From Methylotenera sp. UBA6020 (GTDB lineage Bacteria; Pseudomonadota; Gammaproteobacteria; Burkholderiales; Methylophilaceae): 9,861 nucleotides of DNA. Made by a program: the position numbers and the translations under genes. Shown here piece by piece: positions 8,959 through 9,861 of the stretch. Location: the NCBI GenBank assembly GCA_002429455.1, contig DIZU01000047.1, positions 546 through 10,406 of the forward strand, written 5' to 3'. The notes beneath the pieces were generated by a model that was not told the origin of the DNA, searched no databases, and saw only the letters and a program-made list of their open reading frames with translations. Numbering within the stretch: position 1 is the stretch's first letter; each line of letters starts with the position of its first letter.

Positions 8959-9861
8959 GTGAATACCTCGCCACCTTGCATTGCCATTACTGCCGGTGAA
9001 CCAGCAGGCATAGGCCCAGACCTCTGCGTCATGTTGGCGCAAAAACCGCTCAACGCCAAAGTAGTGGTGATTGCGGATGCTGACATGCTTAAAGCACGTG
9101 CCGCACAACTGAAGCTTGCCCTACACATTACGCCTTACGTTGAGAACACAACACAGCAACACCGTGGCGACGGCACATTATCAGTTTTACATCAGCCAGT
9201 TAACAGCCCCGTGACAGTTGGCACCTTGAATGCACATAACAGCCAGTATGTATTGGAAACCTTAAAGACGGCGGCATTAGGCTGCATGGCTCATCAATTT
9301 GACGCCATGGTCACCGCCCCGGTACATAAAGGTATTATTAACGACGCTGGCATTCCCTTTAGTGGCCATACTGAATTTTTAGCTGAACTGACCAACACAC
9401 CGCAAGTGGTGATGATGCTGGTGGGCGGCGAGATGCGGGTAGCGCTTGCCACCACGCATTTAGCGCTTAAAGATGTGCCGCAAGCCATTACTCGTAGTAG
9501 CCTTGAAACCACCATACGCATTTTGCATCATGACTTAGTGCAAAAATTTGGACTAAAAAACCCGCGCATTTTAGTCGCAGGCCTTAACCCCCACGCGGGT
9601 GAGGATGGTTATTTAGGTCGAGAAGAAATTGACGTAATTAACCCTGTTCTGGAGAGTTTACGTAGCGAAGGCATGCAACTCATTGGCGCCCTACCTGCAG
9701 ATACGTTATTTGCAAAACACCATTTGGGCAAGGCTGATGCCGTGCTCGCCATGTACCATGACCAAGGTTTGCCTGTACTCAAGCATGCCAGTTTTGGTGA
9801 AGGTGTCAACATCACGCTTGGCTTGCCGATCATCCGCACCTCGGTTTATCATGGCACTGCG
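8959..9861 (+). CDS. pdxA: 4-hydroxythreonine-4-phosphate dehydrogenase PdxA, 3' end missing
   Basis: NAD-dependent, divalent-metal enzyme that oxidises 4-phosphohydroxy-L-threonine, the product decarboxylating to 3-amino-2-oxopropyl phosphate, which PdxJ uses in the DXP-dependent pyridoxal phosphate pathway; cytosolic. 301 codons are present and the frame is open at the right edge; compared with E. coli PdxA (329 residues) about 30 C-terminal residues are missing. Visible: [12 protein letters not shown] at residues 11-22, TAPVHKG near 119-125, GHTEF with H137-T138 for substrate phosphate, and the three metal histidines H167 (ATTHLAL), H212 (LNPHAGEDG) and H267 ([12 protein letters not shown]), then [13 protein letters not shown]. 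The start is GTG at 8959, 15 bp after surA; it places the motifs within one residue of the E. coli numbering, and a stop lies in frame just upstream. No clear Shine-Dalgarno is seen. rsmA would be the expected next gene. Confidence 0.97.
   Translation, partial: MNTSPPCIAITAGEPAGIGPDLCVMLAQKPLNAKVVVIADADMLKARAAQLKLALHITPYVENTTQQHRGDGTLSVLHQPVNSPVTVGTLNAHNSQYVLETLKTAALGCMAHQFDAMVTAPVHKGIINDAGIPFSGHTEFLAELTNTPQVVMMLVGGEMRVALATTHLALKDVPQAITRSSLETTIRILHHDLVQKFGLKNPRILVAGLNPHAGEDGYLGREEIDVINPVLESLRSEGMQLIGALPADTLFAKHHLGKADAVLAMYHDQGLPVLKHASFGEGVNITLGLPIIRTSVYHGTA

Overview
This window is a compact stretch of a Gram-negative, most likely betaproteobacterial, chromosome. It holds eight genes, all recognisable housekeeping or cell-envelope genes, arranged as two divergent blocks around a 211-bp intergenic region (4966-5176). 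I found no RNA genes, mobile elements, CRISPR arrays, phage genes, attachment sites or foreign-looking islands. The block amgK-murU beside lptD-surA-pdxA, with pepP-ubiH and a second flavin hydroxylase downstream, is what I would expect in Betaproteobacteria. The fairly AT-rich composition makes a Nitrosomonadales/Methylophilaceae-type organism plausible, but that placement is an inference and no rRNA is present to confirm it.

Left block, minus strand, read from 4965 down to 1: amgK (MurNAc/GlcNAc anomeric kinase), murU (MurNAc-1-phosphate uridylyltransferase), pepP (Xaa-Pro aminopeptidase), ubiH, and a second UbiH/UbiI/UbiF-family hydroxylase cut by the left edge. Three of the four junctions overlap by 1 or 4 bases and the fourth is under 40 bp, so the block reads as one transcription unit. 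AmgK and MurU together make UDP-MurNAc from recycled cell-wall MurNAc. The two flavin hydroxylases belong to ubiquinone ring hydroxylation. The order pepP-ubiH-second hydroxylase matches E. coli pepP-ubiH-ubiI.

Right block, plus strand, from 5177 to the right edge: lptD (outer-membrane LPS translocon), surA (periplasmic chaperone and prolyl isomerase that helps fold LptD and other porins) and pdxA (vitamin B6 synthesis, cut by the right edge about 30 residues short of its end). This is the widely conserved lptD-surA-pdxA cluster, normally followed by rsmA. Gaps are 5 and 15 bp. A sigma70-like promoter at 5095-5123, with a perfect 8-bp-arm dyad across its -35 box, sits upstream of lptD.

The notable details are modest. 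LptD has only two cysteines in the whole protein and appears to carry an extra polar segment of about 65 residues in its N-terminal domain. Three of the eight genes use GTG or TTG starts. The lptD promoter carries an operator-like dyad, and amgK contains a strong internal hairpin. I see no evidence of a previously undescribed system.
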